Origin: Pleurodeles waltl
Taxonomy: Eukaryota; Chordata; Amphibia; Caudata; Salamandridae
Direction: 5' to 3'
Length of the DNA stretch: 64,000 bases
Assembly (NCBI RefSeq): GCF_031143425.1
Contig: NC_090445.1
Span: 816,742,317 to 816,806,316 of the forward strand
Made by a program: the position numbers and the translations under genes. The notes under the pieces are model-generated. The model did not search any database and was not told where the DNA came from. It worked only from the letters and a program-made list of their open reading frames with translations. Below are positions 33,616 through 45,128 of this stretch, one piece after another (within the stretch, counting starts at the first letter, position 1; each line of letters opens with the position of its first letter).

Positions 33616-34002
33616 AACACAAAGGATGCTGGATGGAGTGCTGAAACGTTTCAAACACTCACCCCCAGACACAGATCTGGGTTCAATCCATTAATTTTAG
33701 TCACCATGCCAACCCAGTTTGGACCCAGCCATATGCAAATCAGTCTTGACCCTATTCCCCATGGAAACCGTTCAACCCAAACTGCCAGACCAGGCCCTTC
33801 CTGTACCGGAAAAAAGCATCTTGGGACCGGTTTCAGGGTATCACCCCTCATCACCCAGACTAGCTTGAATCCAGTGGCACAGTGAGAAAGGGACCCATGT
33901 TTGGGCATACCCAAGCCACTTAGGGTGACTTTAGCAACACAAAAGGATGATGGGCGAAGTACTGAAACTTTTCAAACACTCACCCTCAGTCACCTATCCG
34001 GG
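33616..34002. mobile_element. SINE-like insertion with 12-bp target duplication
   Basis: A 387-bp segment flanked by perfect direct repeats TTTCAGAGTTGT (33604-33615 and 34003-34014). Its two ends resemble each other over about 66 bp (ACACAAAGGATG... GAAACGTTTCAAACACTCAC-type stretch at about 33617 and 33937). Part of it resembles, from memory, a repeat frequent in newt transcripts. There is no poly-A tail, so the mechanism is open. Confidence 0.6.
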
Positions 34003-34014
34003 TTTCAGAGTTGT

Positions 34015-34936
34015 GGCATTGGCAGGTATGTGATGCTGTTCTGACATATGAAGTGGGCCTGGATTGTTCCTGGTAAAGTAGGTCACAGAGTTTGGATGTA
34101 TGTGACTTGTGCGAAGGCAGCTTGCACAGTGTTTGAGTGGAAGGTCACAAGTGCGCTTTGAACTTGTTTTATGTGCTGTGGTGGGCCTGATGCATCATGT
34201 GTGTCATCATGCGGGAATAGAAAATGTAGTGCTAGCTTATGACCAAGTCATTTCTCCTTTACATTGGCTAAAAACTATTTTTGAATGACCTGTACGTAGC
34301 TTTAGATGTGTTTAATCATTGTAGGTCACAGTGCCTGTGCCACAACACTGACATATGTTTGTGTCTTACCAACAGATGCATGGGTGTAGGATTATGATGG
34401 CCCTGTGATCAAGGACTGTGGTATTGCCATTTGTCTGTATCTTGGATTATGTGATTATGTTAAATTACTTTGGGTTGGCATGTGATAAGGCTCAGGTTGC
34501 TGCCATAAACCACATCAATGTTTGCCAATTCTACAGGAAAATGTCTGACAAATCTCTTCCTTCCATGGCCTGGATGTCTGTACCTGTTGACATGTTCATT
34601 TACTCAGTATGAGTCAATCATTTTGATTTCTAATAGCCCTGACAGATTGACCGCCTATGTGCTGAACACTGTAATAAAATCTTTAGTTTGAGCAGACACT
34701 TGTATGTATGTCTTTAAGCTAAAGGGTTTTAATCATGAGCTGTACATTGTGTATATGCAACATATCCCATCTTCAACAAGTAGCTTGGATCATAATTGAA
34801 TAATTCACTTGGCCTGACATATCTACGTGTCTAAATATGAAATCGTAAATCAGCAGACAGGGAGTCAGTGAAGGGTGATTTTAGTGTGCAGCTATGACTA
34901 ACAGAAAATACTTGTGACATGACAACAAAAAATCAA
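34015..34936. other. Unassigned sequence
   Basis: No gene or clear repeat structure seen; moderate A+T. Confidence 0.4.
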
Positions 34937-35456
34937 GGCCCAGATTTAAGAGCGCATCGCACCTCCTTGTGCCACATTAGTGTCATTTTTTCATGACGCT
35001 AATGTGGCCCAATGTGGCCAAAATCGCCATACCATATTTACAAAGTGCCGCAGTGCATGCATAGCGCCACTTTGTAACCTCTTGCACCACATTATGCCTG
35101 AGCAAGGCATAATGTATGCAAAGGGGGGCATTCCTCCGTTAGAGGGAGTGCAAAAATGGTGCCGGTGAATCTAAGAGAATCCTCTACGCTATTTTTGCAG
35201 GCTATTTTTGACACCAGCACAGAGCAGCTATTAAAAGGGGGCATACCATTGTTTACAATGGGCCCCTATAAACTCTGCAGGATTAGTGCCCATATTTTGG
35301 TGATAATCCTGCACAGTACATCACCGGTGCCATGGTGTGCCATATTTTAAATATGGCACACACATGGTGGCGGTGGGGGGCACTAGGGGGGACATGAAAA
35401 GTGGTGCTACATTGGATGCAGCGTCAGTTTTCTTATATCAGGGCCCAAATGTTAAG
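34937..35456. mobile_element. MITE with GGCCCAGAT/GGGCCCTGAT ends
   Basis: Inverted ends GGCCCAGATTTAAGA (left) and GGGCCCTGATATAAGA (right, minus strand) with subterminal GCG/GCGCC-rich sequence, about 520 bp. Flanking trinucleotides are CAA and AAA, an imperfect duplication. Ends of this type resemble D (GGGCCAGATGTA) and suggest a Harbinger-related non-autonomous element. It holds a small palindrome at about 35336-35362 around ATTTTAAAT. Confidence 0.6.
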
Positions 35457-35564
35457 GGGTCAGTCATAGTGAATGAAATCAATGGAGTAGATGCCACACC
35501 AATGGGAGTCCAGAGTACTCCTCCCATTGCAAATGGTGGGTGGTTCATGATCAGTCCAGAGTGA

Positions 35565-36460
35565 ATGTGTAACACACAAAGGAAGTCCTTAAGGAAGAGG
35601 GTTATTACTGGAAATGGTGGGTGTCTTGCCATCTGCACCACCTGGATTCTTTGCTGGATGTCCACGCTTGGTGGGGGTAGGGATGTGCTGCTACAGAGCT
35701 GGTGGGTCTGAGCCTTGATGTTCCTGTGGCAGGGCCTCCCTTCCAGTGGTTGGCACTGATGTTGCTGAGACTGCTGTTGATTGGCCAAACAAAGGGGTAG
35801 ACTGGTGTTGAAAAGCCCTGCTCAGGGTTGTATGTATGTCCATCATCACCCCTGTTAGAGAGGCCATGGTGGTATTGTGGGTCTCCATCTGTTCCCGCAT
35901 GTCCCTCTGTAGCTGCTTGGTTTCCCAGAGTTCGGTCAACACCTGGCTCATCATGCCTTGGGGCTCCTCATACTTCCCCAAGACGTGGCTGATGGTGTCC
36001 TGGCCAAGAGTAGCCTCAGTGGCCTCACCCCACTAGCAGCATCCCTTCCATGCACCCTACCCCCATGGGGCTGTGCCCTTGCCACAGGGTGCCCCCTCAA
36101 AACTTGTTCATGGACCCTCATTGTCCAAAGTGTTGCACTGCACCTCAGGATCCAGGACTGGGGGGCACAAGATGGTAGACACTGTGCTAGGGACTCAGAT
36201 TGGTGGGCAAATGGTTGCCTGTGATGTTGAAGCAACAGGGCTGAGAGGTGACATTGTGGGCCAACTTCCCTCCATGTCCAGATGTCCAGAAGTGTCATTG
36301 TCACTGAGGGCTTCATCCAGGGGGGTAGTGGCAGTTTGTTTTGTGGCCTCTGTGTGCCCAATGGCAGATCCACCTGTTGATGTAACACGTACATTGTTAC
36401 TGGTTGTTTTGTGATATCTACCTCCAACGGTTTAGAGTTACAGGAAGCAGAAACCCTGTA
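35565..36460 (-). pseudogene. Harbinger Myb1 of copy E, exon 2 only
   Basis: Minus-strand fragments match exon 2 of Myb1: an acidic and Pro-rich start, the coiled segment (SQVLTELWETKQLQRDM and METHNTTMASLTGVMMDI) and a downstream Pro-rich tail, in shifted frames. Exon 1 with the SANT domain is missing. Confidence 0.65.
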
Positions 36461-36664
36461 CAAACTACGATGTAGTTAATCCAGTTGTGGCATTATCCAT
36501 GGTATTGGGTGAATTGACATGACGGGTGAAGCATGGCAACTCATTTAGACCCGAGCAGCTGCTGAGATGTGCAGATCAGTTGCACTTGAGAGGATGGTCT
36601 GCAAATTATATCAGTGCAGCCAACACAGTGGATGGGCAAGATATGGATTTCACCATATGGAGAC
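36461..36664. other. Unassigned spacer between E and B
   Basis: No recognisable Myb1 exon 1 and no terminus; it could be host sequence or a remnant of E. Confidence 0.35.
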
Positions 36665-36667
36665 CTA
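36665..36667. repeat. CTA target-site duplication of B, left
   Basis: CTA directly before the terminus; the same trinucleotide follows the other end at 44061-44063. Three base pairs is the Harbinger norm. Confidence 0.75.
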
Positions 36668-37448
36668 GGTCCTCATTATGAACATGGCGGTCCGTTCCGC
36701 ACCGCCGCATGGCGACAGAAACTGCAAACAGAGGAGCGGCCTGGACCGCCAAATAATGAACGAAACTAAACTCACGCATCCCGCGCACCACCCACTGCCA
36801 GGAAAGGATTCCTGCTGACGACGGCAGAGGCCGCCCACAGGCCATCAGAAAGGCCCAACCCACCCATCAAACTATGAACCACCATTAGGCTGCCAGTTCC
36901 GGGGCGGGAACCACCGCCACACAAAGCCAGGCGGAAATGAAACAAATAGAAGGAAACGCTCGCCAGAGCTTAACAAAACGTGCAGCTGCAGCCATGGACA
37001 GAGAGCTAAAGATCATTCCAGCCTTGCTCCTTGCCATATTTCTACACGACCGAGACTGCCGACGAAGACGATGACGGTAAGTCCCGCAACCTACAAAACA
37101 AGGGAGGAAAGGGCAAAGTTACATAATCACCCACTCCACCCACCCCGCAAAGCCCTCCCAACCCTAACCAGCACCAAAAGTTAGACACCCCACACCAAGA
37201 GGGATGTACTCGACCGAAGGCCACTGCAACTTGGCCATAGGACATACAATAGCACCACAGCCATAAATTATATAAACAAACAGCAGGGTGGAACTGCGTG
37301 CAGCCCAAACACAGACCACAACGAAACTTTATTATAAAGCTCACTGAGCGAAATGATGAAAACAGGGCCAATGGCCAGTCCATAAAAAGTCCAATTTCCT
37401 TGGCCACAACTGGCCACACCTGACTCCCACAAGTACTGGGTACTCCAC
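36668..37448. repeat. Left terminal region of B
   Basis: Terminal repeat, then ACCGCC/GGCGGT motifs to about 36930, then non-coding sequence reaching the Myb2 stop. No gene is seen in it. Confidence 0.65.
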
Positions 37449-39866
37449 TCAACATGGCACCATAGGGTGATCCAGGCACCTCATGGAATGGGGAAAGGGG
37501 GTGGGGTGGGGATTTACGGCGGGGGTGGGACTTTGACTTGTGTGAGGAGGTTGAAGGGGGGTGGGCTTCTCCTTAGAAGGGGGTGGGGGCTCTTTGGCAC
37601 AGACGGAGCTGGATGCCTTAGGCTCAGAGCGGGCCTTCTTCTTAAGTGGAGAAGGGGCACAGGAATGGGAAGGCTGGACGGCGGTGGGCTGCGATGTGGA
37701 AGGAGTGGAAAGGACAAGTAGGTGGGCACTTTTTGGGACAAGACGGGGTGGGCCAGTGGGTTCGAACAGGTCTACACGGGAGAGGAAAAGTTTCTTGGGA
37801 GCAATTGGGGTGGGTGTGGATGAGGGCGTAGGAGTGGAGGCAGAGGGAGTTGATGTATGGGGTGTAGGTGTGCGTGTAGTGGGTGCCAGTGACTTCTCAG
37901 TATGCTGTGGTGTGGTGGATGTCTGATGGGTGGGTGTCTTGCTGCATTTGAGTGCTTTGGGAGGTGGGGGGTGGACACAGTGGGAGAAGACAGACAGCTA
38001 GTGTGGATGTATGTTGGGTGGGTGTCTGCAAGTCGGGTGAGTGTGCTGCATGTGTCAACTACAGTGGAGGTGGTGAGTGCAGGTGTGGTGTATGGGGTGC
38101 ATGTATGGCTGTCTGCTATTGTGGTGAGTGCAGGAAGAGGAGCAGTAACAGTGAGTGACGGTGCACTGCATGAGGGTGTGCATGTAGAGGGGACAGACAG
38201 GGAGGCGGAAGAGGCGGGCACACTGGGGGAAGTGGACGTTGTTGTGTGTGCAGGTGTATGTTGGCTGTCTGAATGCTTGTGGTGGGAGGTGTGGTGCTTG
38301 TGTTTGGAAGTGTGTTGAAGTGCTTGACTGCGTATCTGAATGTGTGCCTTGGACGGGTGAAGGGAGTGGGGTGCTGGAAGGGGTAGAGGAGGTTGGAGGG
38401 GGGACAGAATGGCCAGGGAAACTGGCTGCCGTCCAGAAGGAGGCCAGAGCCTGAAAACATCTCTGTAGGGCACACACGGCACAGTGAATGCCATCCAGAC
38501 ATTAGTCTGCTGCACCTCTGATGCTAGCCCCTGGATGGCATTGACGATGGTTGTCTGCCCTACAGAGATGGTTCTCAGGAGGTCAATAGCCTCCTCAGGT
38601 GAGAGCAGCAGGGCTGACTGGGGCAGGGGAGGAGGTGCCTGGGATGAAGGAGACACCCACCTTTCTGGGTGGCCGGGCACGGCCAACTCGGTGGGGAGCA
38701 GAAGGGAGGGCACTGATGGTATGGGTGGTGGCGGAAGATGTCACAGTCGTGATTTGTCCACTAGTGTCCGCCACCGCCGGAGGACTCCCATCGGAGGAGG
38801 TTTCAGAGTCACTACCACCGGTGGTAGTAGCCTCCCCCCGTGGAAGTCCCCTCGACCTCCCCCCCACTGGTCCCCTGGGCGTCTGTTGTCTCTGCCTCCA
38901 AGGATCCGTGGGCGGCTGTCTCCCCACTAGCCGGTGTCTCAGCTCCCTCGTTTGATGTTGATGCTGTACCAGACATACAAAAGAGAACAGGGATGGGGAG
39001 ACAAAACAGGAGAGACACTTGTAAGTAGCTGAATGCTGATACACAATGGCCAGACATACACTACCCAGAAGACACACCCAACAGGCAGCACCGTGCACTA
39101 GGCCTGTGACCATGGCCCTGACTATTGAGCAGTATGTTGACCTACACCCATATCCTGTCATTGCATTGAATCTGAGGTAGGTGAAACCTGACATGGACAC
39201 CCCTACACACTTTGGGGAGCAGACAGTAGCTGGACACCAGTCAAAACCCTGCTCTAAGCCCCATGAGTACTCACCCCCCCCTGTGACTGCTGTGCAGCCT
39301 TCAAGCGCCCATCCGGGTCTGGGTATGCCACCGCCAGGATCCTTCGCATTAAGGGGGTCAGTGACCGACAGGCTCCCCTACAACGTTAAGAGGAATTCCC
39401 CAGCTGGGCCTCATTGATCTTCAGCACCCAGCGCCGCAGGTCCTCCCACCTCTTCCGACAGTGGGTGCTCCGCCGGTTGTAGACCCCCAGAGTCTATACC
39501 TCCTTGGCGATGGCATGCCAATGTGCCCTCTTCTGGTGGGCGCTGACCTAGTAGGGAGACACAGAGAAGAAATACAGAGGTCAGGCACCTGCATGATGCC
39601 AATAGCTGGCTGATTGTTAGACATAGGACAGACAGTACTCCCAGACATGCAGGACAGTGGCACGCAGCATTCCATGCACCAAGCCCCATCCTGGCTCACA
39701 GGAATGCACATCAGAGCAATCCACTCCCCCCCCAAACCCGGACTTACCTGTACCTCTGGCCGGCAGTAGAGTCTGCAGTATAGAGGCAGGACCCCTTCCA
39801 CCAGTTTCTCCAGTTCTTCCTGGGTGAAGGCCGGGCCCTTTCCCCTGCACCACGTCGAACATCCAT
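37449..39866 (-). pseudogene. Harbinger Myb2 of copy B
   Basis: Exon 1 begins at 39866 and carries a one-base loss after GERA, the frame then continuing as FTQEELEKLVEGVLPLY. Exon 2 (39545 to about 39267) has TGG to TAG in the W-T-LGVY segment (near 39496) and further breaks. Exon 3 covers about 38960 to 37449: acidic stretch, SPEEAIDLLRTISVGQTTI helix, Pro/Thr/His-rich segment, KLFLSRVDLFEP motif, then a Lys/Pro/Ser-rich end. The tail lacks the 30- and 33-bp minisatellites of copy A, showing that they are copy-specific. The exact stop is uncertain. Confidence 0.75.
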
Positions 39867-40399
39867 AGCCAGAGGCAAGCCACAGCAGTACACGGAGTGG
39901 AGTACTTGTCCACACAAGATCAGGGAGTCAAGTGAGCACACGATGACGAACACGCGTACGTTCTGCGGCGGAATGCACCGTCACCGCCGGCAGCGATCAT
40001 GATACGCCAGGGTTCCCCATTGGCATCCATGTTATCCAATGAGGGTGCGAACAGCGGTAAACACGAGCCGAACAATGTGACGTCAACCGCTAGCGGTCTG
40101 ACGTCACTTCAACAACGAAGGGGCAGAACTACAGTGGGCAGACATTTTGCCATCACCTACGCATCTTGAAATTCAATTTAGTCTCAATGCTGGGCCTACT
40201 AGCCATATGATTCACATATGTCTCTATCCATAGAGTACATTATCACACATGATTTACTCCATTCCCTCTCAGTGATGACAATGTACATCTGTCAGGTTGC
40301 AGTTATTGTACAGACACTACTATGAAGAATGCAGTGAATGTGTTTAGCAAATATGCCTGTGTATGTATGCACATGACTCCTTGTTCTTACCCCTCACAG

Positions 40400-41520
40400 G
40401 TACAGACCCTTGTGGCGAGGAAGGGCACCTTCTGTGTACAGACCACTTGTGGATATGGGGACCATGGTGGAGTGTCAGATCATTATCACTTACAGACTCA
40501 CACGTGCAACTATTCAGGACCTATGTGCATTACTGGATCCGGCACTGACTCCCGGAAATCATAATCAGCATGCCATTCCAACTGAGGTGCAGGTGCTCTC
40601 CGCACTCCATTTCCTAGCTACATGCTCCTTTCAAGTGACAGTGGGCATGGGTGCTGGTTTCTCAGAGCCAATGTTCAGCCAGGTACTTACAAGGTTTCTA
40701 AATGCATTTGTACAACATCTGCAATCCTATGTGCGATTCCCCCAAAGTGCTGAGCTTCCTGCCATCAAGTCAAACTTCTATGCCTTTGCAAACATTCCCC
40801 ATGTTATTGGTGCCATCGATGGAACCCACATACCCATCATCCCCCCAAGAGTGAGTGAACAGGTTACAGAAACAGGAAGAACTTTCACTCCATGAACATC
40901 CAATTGGTATGTACAGCAGACCAGTACATATCCCATGTGAATGCCATGTTTCCTGGTTCAGTCCATGATTCATTTGTTTTGAGGAACAGTAGTGTGCCAC
41001 GAAAGATGGAACAACTCCAAGAGGACAGAGGGTGGATCATAGGTAAGTGTGCCTGTCACTAACTGACACATTGCTGAAAAACAGCCTGTCAGACTAAGGA
41101 CATTCCAATGATTACTCTGTATTGACCACTTCTCTAGGTGATTATGGCTATCCAAACTTGCGTTGGCTCCTGACACCAGTGAGGAATCCCAGGACGGATG
41201 CAGAGAGGAAATACAATGAGGCCCATGGACGTACAAGGAGGGTGATACAGCATACTATAGGTCTCCTGAAGGCTAGATTTCGGTGCATACATATCTCTGG
41301 GGGTTCCCTGGCCTATGGGCCTGATAAGGTGTGTAGGATAGTGGTGGCCTGCTGCATGCTGCACAACGTGGCAGTGAGACATTCAATCCCCCTTTTGGAG
41401 GTGGAGGGTGCTAATGGTCCTGATCTGTTACCTCAGAGAGGTGAGGAGAGTGATGGTGAGGATGAGGAGGGGGAAGATGTAAATTCCAGAAACCAACTGA
41501 TACAACTCTACCTCCAATAA
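40400..41520 (+). pseudogene. HARBI1-like transposase of copy B
   Basis: Exon 40400-41042 follows a TCACAG acceptor; exon 41138-41520 follows a TCTCTAG acceptor. First Asp in GAIDGTHIP, second in FPGSVHDSF. The third catalytic residue is changed: VIERTFG of the other copies reads VIQHTIG here, Glu to Gln. A one-base loss near 40862 shifts the frame before YRNRKNFHSMN. It ends LIQLYLQ-stop with an acidic C-terminus. The Glu to Gln change alone would be expected to abolish DDE chemistry. Confidence 0.87.
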
Positions 41521-41990
41521 CTGTCTGGGACTTCAGCCTGTATATGTGGTTAGTGACTGATACTGTAAGTGTGCCATGCCAACTAGGGGGAAGTGGTCAT
41601 GATATGCGAGTCATGGACCTCTTCAGCATGTTACAGACAGACAACATAAGCATTCCCTTCTTGACTTTTTAGAAACACACTGTACCAGCAGCATGCACAA
41701 TTTGACAATAAAGTTTATCCCTGCCTGTTGCATCATTACTCCACTTTGTTCAACATTGAAGACAGGGGACAGTGTTACAGGTGAGATATGTTGTTTATTG
41801 GTGGAATACAGTGAAATGTGCTCTGTACAGTGATGGAAGTCATTATGGCTGGTTGTATTCGAAACCGACTTGATGGCAGGCCTGTTTGATTTCATAGGTG
41901 GGCCCTATTTGTAGTTCTGTTCATCATTTAGCCCTCAGCTAAGTGCAGTTTGTGAATGGGTGTGTTGGTTGCTTGGCAGTAGCAGCAGTG
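41521..41990. other. Space between convergent transposase and Myb1 of B
   Basis: 3' flanks of convergent genes; an AATAAA is present at about 41707 on the plus strand. No further feature. Confidence 0.45.
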
Positions 41991-43545
41991 TCAATTGTTG
42001 GTAGGGGGCTTGTTCTTTGCTGGGTTTCCAGTGCCATATCTTGGCCTGAGTCTGTGTTTGGGCACCTGCTGTGAACCTACTTGGGTGACATGGTCGGCAC
42101 TTGTTATTTCCTGGGAGGGTTTTTCCTGTGCTGTTTCAGCTGCTTGGGGCAACTGTTGCTGTTTGTCCAGGGCTGTTGTGAGGGCCTCTTGTCCGGTGTG
42201 GGTATCTGAGGAGTTGTTGACCAACTGCAGCAGTGCTCTAGCAATGGTGGCCATTGTGGCATTGTGTTCTTTCCACTGCTCCATGGCCTGTTGGTGGTGT
42301 TCCAGCTGCACCCTCTGACTTTGCTCCAGGGTGGTTACAATCTGTGCCAACCTGTCTTGGGTATGTTGGTATGCCCCCAATACCTCTGCAATGACGTCCT
42401 GGGCTGCTGCATCTATATGGTACCCTACCCCCGGATCCACTGGGGCACTTGACCTTGCCCTGGCCCCCTGTGCCCTTGTCCCCTGAGCAGGTCTGGACGT
42501 GCCACTAGTACTGGGGCCCTCGTCTTCCTGCATGTTAGGGGTGGGAGACTGTGGCCTCTGTTGCTGTGTTCCACCTGTTTGGGCCCTGGGTCCACTGGTG
42601 TGGGCACGCCTCCCCTGGCCTGCTGTTCTTGACTGGGTTTTAGGGGTGACAGTGTTTTCCTGGGTGGGGCTGCTGCATGGTGTGAAGGGCCTGCCTGCTC
42701 ATCAGTGTCCAGTGATCCTTCACCAGTGTCCTGTGATGTGCCTCTGTCTCCCTGGAATGCTGTTGCACTCCTTGTCCCCTCCATAAGGGTTGCATGGGTG
42801 GTGGTGCCTGTTGGGGGACATAGAAGTGTTTGTTACATTTGCAGGAGGGTCTGAGGTGGGCAGTACTGTACAATTTAGTGCTGGTGTGCCTTTCAATGGC
42901 TTTCAGGGGTGCCTTTGTGAGGTGGACATAGCATCTAGTGGCAGTGGTGGCGTTACATTGTGGTGGGGGTCATTATTCCATTGTGGGAACGTGAAGGGGT
43001 GGGTGGCTGTGCACAGCAGGAGTGATGTGGGCCTGGTAGTGAGTTGTGGGTTATGCAGGGTGGTGGATGTGGTGGGTAATGACTGGGAGGGGTGTGGGTC
43101 TAGGTGGGTGTGGGTGGGGTGGGGTGGGGTGGTGCATGCATTACAGGTATGGTGTATATGGGGTAAATGTAGACGACTTACCCGAGTCCGTTCCTCCAGT
43201 GAGTCCCTCTGGGTGCAGGATGGGGAGTACCTTCTCCTCCCAGTCGGTGTAGTCGGGTGGTGTTGGTGGCGGCCCTCCCCCAGTCTTCTGCGATGTGGTG
43301 CCTGGACGCCATGGCCCGGACCTACCCCCGCAGGTCGTTCCATCTCTTGCGGATGTCGTCCCTGGTGCGCAGATGGTGTCCCACTGCATTCACCCTGTTG
43401 ACGATGGTCTGCCACAGCTCCATTTTTCAGGCGATGGGAGTGTGCTGCACCTCGGAGCCGAATATTTGTGGCTCCACTTTTAGGATCTCGTCCACCATGG
43501 CCCTTAGCTTCCTTTCGGTGAAGCGTGGATTTTTGGGGTAGACAT
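41991..43545 (-). pseudogene. Harbinger Myb1 of copy B
   Basis: Exon 1 (43545-43182) and exon 2 (42807-41991) with GTAAGT donor and AACAG acceptor. A missing base after the fourth codon shifts the frame of the SANT domain, which otherwise reads RFTERKLRAMVDEI and later WNDLRG. There are stops within the SANT domain (TGA after the HTPIA-equivalent) and after LRG (TAG). Exon 2 has one frameshift near 42480 but keeps the coiled segment (EVLGAYQHTQDRLAQIVTTL) and a basic end. Confidence 0.8.
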
Positions 43546-44060
43546 GGTGAGGGTGGTGGATGGCGTCGGGAATGGGGGCGGTGTTTGGGTGCTCCTGTGT
43601 GGGTCGCTATGCGTGTCCTGTCTGCTGCCGTTCTCTGTCTGGCTCTGGTGCTCTCCATCTTCTGGGCCTGGTTTCCTTGCAAGGGATTGTGGGGTTTGTC
43701 TGGGGGTGTTTTATGGTGTTCTGGATGTGTGTAAGGTGTGTGGTTGCTAAGCCTAGCCAATGTGTGCAGTGGTTGCTGTTGGGCCCACTTGCCACCAATG
43801 GTCGTCCGGCCTCCACTGAGGTGATTTGTGCATCTTTATTTGGAGGGTGGGATGTGGGTGTGCTTGGCGGTGGTGGGGTGGGGTGGGCCGTGATTCCCGC
43901 CGACAGGGTCCTGGCGGCGAGTGGTGGTGTGGGAATGTTTGGCGGTGTTGGTTTTTTTGTTCATTATCTGGTGGGTTTCCATTCGCCGCCGCCAGCGGGA
44001 TGCTGTTCACCGCCGCCACGGCGGTTGGCGGTCTTTACCGCCATGTTCATAATGACTGCC
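43546..44060. repeat. Right terminal region of B
   Basis: GT-rich stretch, then GGCGGT/CCGCC motifs and the terminal repeat. It parallels 23536-24123 in A. Confidence 0.65.
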
Positions 44061-44063
44061 CTA
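44061..44063. repeat. CTA target-site duplication of B, right
   Basis: Matches 36665-36667. Confidence 0.75.
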
Positions 44064-44164
44064 GTAATGGTAAGCTGTCCTTCCTGCCCTCCATAGTTTT
44101 AACTTGGGTTAGCAAGTCAAGATTGAGCTAGATAGACAGACATGTCTCTGATTTGAGCATGATC

Positions 44165-45128
44165 TGCCCGTGATCACTCCCATGTGAGTTCACTTCATTT
44201 TTGAGTTGTCAAATTGAGATTTTTGGACTGGAGAGCACTGGCTGGTGGTTGGAGATGCTGAAGCAGTGCCTTTTGGGAGTCGCAGTCAGGTCACTTCCTG
44301 TACTACACACACTTGACCAATGTTATCCCCCCAGGTGAGCACACCTCATTTGAGAGTTTACAAACAGATGTATTGGGGCATGTGACTACTGTCCTGGTGG
44401 TTGGAGTTACAGAAACATGGCCTGTTGGGAGTTTTAGTCAGGTCACTCCCTCTACTACATACACTTGACCAATGTTTTACCCCCAGGTGAGTACATTTCA
44501 TTTGAGAATTGACAAACACATGTATTGGCCACATGTGTCCATTATGCGGGTGGTTGCAGTAACAGAAACAGGACCTGCTCTGAGTTGCAGTCAGGTCACA
44601 CTCGCTGCTACAAACACTTAACAAATGTTATCCACCCAGGTGAGTAAACGTCATTTGAGAGTTGACAAACTGATGTATTGGGCCATGTAACCACTGTGCT
44701 GATGGTTGGATTTACTGGAATAGAGCCTGCTGGGAGTTGCAATCAGGTTGGTCTCTCCACTACACATAAGACCATTGTTACCCCGCCAGATGAGTACATT
44801 TCATTTGAGAGTTGACACACATGTATTTGGGGCATGTTACAACTGTGCTGGTGGATGAAGTTACTGGAACACGGCCTGCTGGGAGTTGCAGTCAGGTTGC
44901 ATCGTCTACTACACACACTTGACCAATGTTATCCCCCGGTGAGTAAACTTCATTTGAGAACTGACAAACAGATGTATTGGGGCATGTGACCACTGTGCTG
45001 GGGGTTGGAGTAACAGAAACAGGACCTGCTGAGAGTTGCAGTCAGGTCACTTTCTCTACTACACACACTTGACCAATGTTATCTCCGCAGATGAGTAAAC
45101 TTAATTTGAGGTTAAAAACATGGGTCTT
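44165..45128 (-). repeat. 150-bp satellite, inverted array (~6 units)
   Basis: The GGTGAGTA motif recurs at about 44333, 44486, 44639, 44789, 44938 and 45090, spacing 149-153 bp. It is the reverse complement of the satellite at 57850-58740 and 62293-64000. The array is cut on the right by the LTR-like repeat at 45129. Confidence 0.9.

Larger units (their letters stand above)
27131..36460. mobile_element. Harbinger E, old and degraded three-gene copy
   Basis: Gene order Myb2 (minus), transposase (plus), Myb1 (minus) matches copy B. The left terminus is missing (start cut within Myb2 exon 3) and no right terminus or Myb1 exon 1 was found. It is enlarged by later insertions within introns and between genes. 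Divergence from the other copies is the greatest in the window, so it is probably the oldest. Confidence 0.75.
36668..44060. mobile_element. Harbinger B, full-length three-gene element (7.4 kb)
   Basis: Termini GGTCCTCATTATGAACATGG (left) and GGCAGTCATTATGAACATGG (right, minus strand) with subterminal GGCGGT motifs and a matching 3-bp duplication. Contents: Myb2 on minus, transposase on plus, Myb1 on minus. This copy defines the complete unit and shows that A lacks the Myb2-side ends. All three genes carry inactivating changes. Confidence 0.9.
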
